Of a stretch of DNA of 64,000 nucleotides, positions 58,908 through 64,000 are shown piece by piece (the first letter of the stretch is position 1; each line of letters begins with the position of its first letter). The notes under the pieces are model-generated. The model was not told the origin of the DNA and made no database searches. It saw nothing but the letters and a program-made list of their open reading frames with translations. The DNA comes from Devriesea agamarum. Its GTDB lineage: Bacteria > Actinomycetota > Actinomycetes > Actinomycetales > Dermabacteraceae. The position numbers were made by a program, and so were the translations under genes. The stretch lies in NCBI RefSeq assembly GCF_900070355.1, contig NZ_LN849456.1, positions 1,984,001 through 2,048,000 of the forward strand. Reading direction: 5' to 3'.

Positions 58908-60027
58908 TGGATACCCGCCAGCAAAGTCGTCCGATCGTGTGGTTGTTCAGCATGCGCTGGGGTGGCGGGCGGTAACTTCGCGCTGATGGTTTCCCACAGC
59001 CTCAGCACCGCCAGGGTGCGCTGGTCTGGGATTTTGGGTGCTGCAAGCAGGTCACGGAGGGCTCGGTGGATGGCCTTGGGCCACAGCTGGGCGAGCACCT
59101 GCCTCGCGGTCGGTTCGTGAGTTGGCGGCAAGGTGATGGCGGCAGGGACGTCCGGTGCGATGGAACATCCGTCGATCACATGCGGACGCGGAAGCCAGCG
59201 GCAGGGCCCATGCGGATGGTCCAGGTGCAGTTCACCGTCACTGTGGCTGAGCGTGTACGACATCAACGGTTGAGCTAGATTGTCCGGGTCTTTCGGGTCC
59301 AGGCGGGCACCGATCACCACATCGACGTCGATTCCCGACCAGTCCAACCGCACCAGATGCCCGTTTGTGCCGCATAGGACCTCAGGATGTCGCGGCGGCG
59401 GACCTGGACACACTTCGGCGAGCACATGCAAGGTGGAATGCAATGTTTGCCCACAGGTTCGAGCAACTATTTGATAGACCGGGGCATGCCGCTGTAGTTC
59501 CTGAGCACGGGCAATGAACCGGCGCACCGGCTCCAGATGGGTGTAAAACGGGTTGACCGCGAACCCGGTTCCTCCGTTCCGGGCGTGCCGCATCGAAGCC
59601 GTAAGATCACGGGTGTGCACGGGCAGTTCTTGCAGCACCGCAATTCCGCGGCTCAGCAGAGCAGCCGCAATGTCGTCACCGGCTCCGCCGACCAGCGAGG
59701 AACGAACCGCCACCACGGCGGCATCTACATCAGTGACCTCATCGAGAGTGCACAGAGGAACATCGCACTCATGCGCGAGTGCCTGCGAGCGCGTACCGCC
59801 TGCTCCCACCACGCAGGCCAGCTTCGCCGGGGACTCAGGGTGCTGTAAGGCCCGGGCATACTGCGCGCCAAATGTTGCACCCACGACGGCTACCCGTGGA
59901 CGCTGCGGGAGTGGTTGCGCGCTCGCCAGCGTCACCTGCGCGCTTGCCGGCGCCACCTGCGCGCTTGCCGGCGCCACCTGCGCGCCGCTGATGCCTGTCC
60001 GCGCGTCCCCCGTGTCGTCCCGTGCGC

Positions 60028-60031
<4 letters not shown>
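58904..60031 (-). CDS. Thiazolinyl imide reductase (Irp3/YbtU/PchG-like)
   Basis: The NADPH-dependent enzyme that reduces a thiazoline to a thiazolidine on the NRPS-bound siderophore chain. GTG 60031 (GTGA overlap) gives 375 residues. The first 40 are low-complexity with three tandem seven-residue units (APASAQV type). The Rossmann core follows: RVAVVGATFGAQYARALQ, then VLQELPVHTRDL and GFAVNPFYTHLEPVRRF, which match the YbtU/PchG pattern. It implies that the product carries at least one thiazolidine ring. Confidence 0.85.

Positions 60032-64000
<3,969 letters not shown>

Overview
The window is the replication-origin region of an actinomycete chromosome plus a long accessory flank. Seen directly: the gene order murJ, pseudokinase, trxB, parB-parA-rsmG-khpB-yidC-yidD-rnpA-rpmH, dnaA-dnaN-recF-DUF721-gyrB-gyrA-DUF3566, tRNA-Ile, DLW-39, tRNA-Ala. 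The core genes are GC-rich with frequent GTG starts, and the small DLW-39 and DUF3566 genes are actinobacterial hallmarks. A member of Actinomycetota, perhaps near Micrococcales/Dermabacteraceae, fits; the species cannot be named from this sequence.

Region 1 (1-8.3 kb) holds a murJ gene cut by the window edge, a separate membrane-anchored pseudokinase, a one-TM protein, trxB and a degenerate thioredoxin-like gene preceded or led by 11 perfect copies of a 9-bp repeat. Region 2 (8.27-12.8 kb) is about 4.5 kb with no convincing gene. It carries seven perfect 14-bp parS palindromes, four single-mismatch copies and one two-mismatch copy, with a small DnaA-box cluster at its left end. It abuts parB and looks like a centromere-like ParB loading zone. 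Region 3 (12.8-19.4 kb) is the leftward partition/ribosomal protein L34 operon; its ParB has a linker of about 330 residues. Region 4 (19.4-31.7 kb) is oriC, the dnaA-gyrA genes and two tRNAs.

Region 5 (31.7-47.5 kb) is accessory. It has a secreted toxin-like protein with a candidate immunity gene, small membrane and orphan genes, a CPBP protease, and two ABC systems flanking a NarL-type two-component system. One of those ABC permeases and possibly the sensor kinase are frameshifted. It continues with two MFS transporters (one beside a divergent TetR and a perfect operator palindrome), a DCC thiol oxidoreductase and a 19-bp tandem repeat.

Region 6 (about 47.7-51.06 kb) is best read as a small mobilizable plasmid opened inside its rep gene and left in the chromosome. 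The rep 5' part lies at the left end, the rep 3' part at the right end, and mob and helix-turn-helix genes lie between, all decayed. An apparently intact secreted-protein/4-TM pair, possibly a bacteriocin with immunity, sits in the middle. The right end abuts a DinB-family gene lacking its 5' end.

Region 7 (51.7-64 kb) is a leftward, translationally coupled siderophore operon of the pyochelin/yersiniabactin/equibactin/coelibactin kind. It contains an NRPS end (A-MT-PCP-TE with a Cys in the TE nucleophile position), a saccharopine-dehydrogenase-like reductase, a thiazolinyl imide reductase, a type II thioesterase and a YbtP/YbtQ-like ABC pair, followed by an ECF transporter.

A theme across the window is short in-frame tandem repeats inside otherwise conserved proteins (MurJ, pseudokinase, thioredoxin-like, EcfA, thioesterase, imide reductase, saccharopine-dehydrogenase-like).
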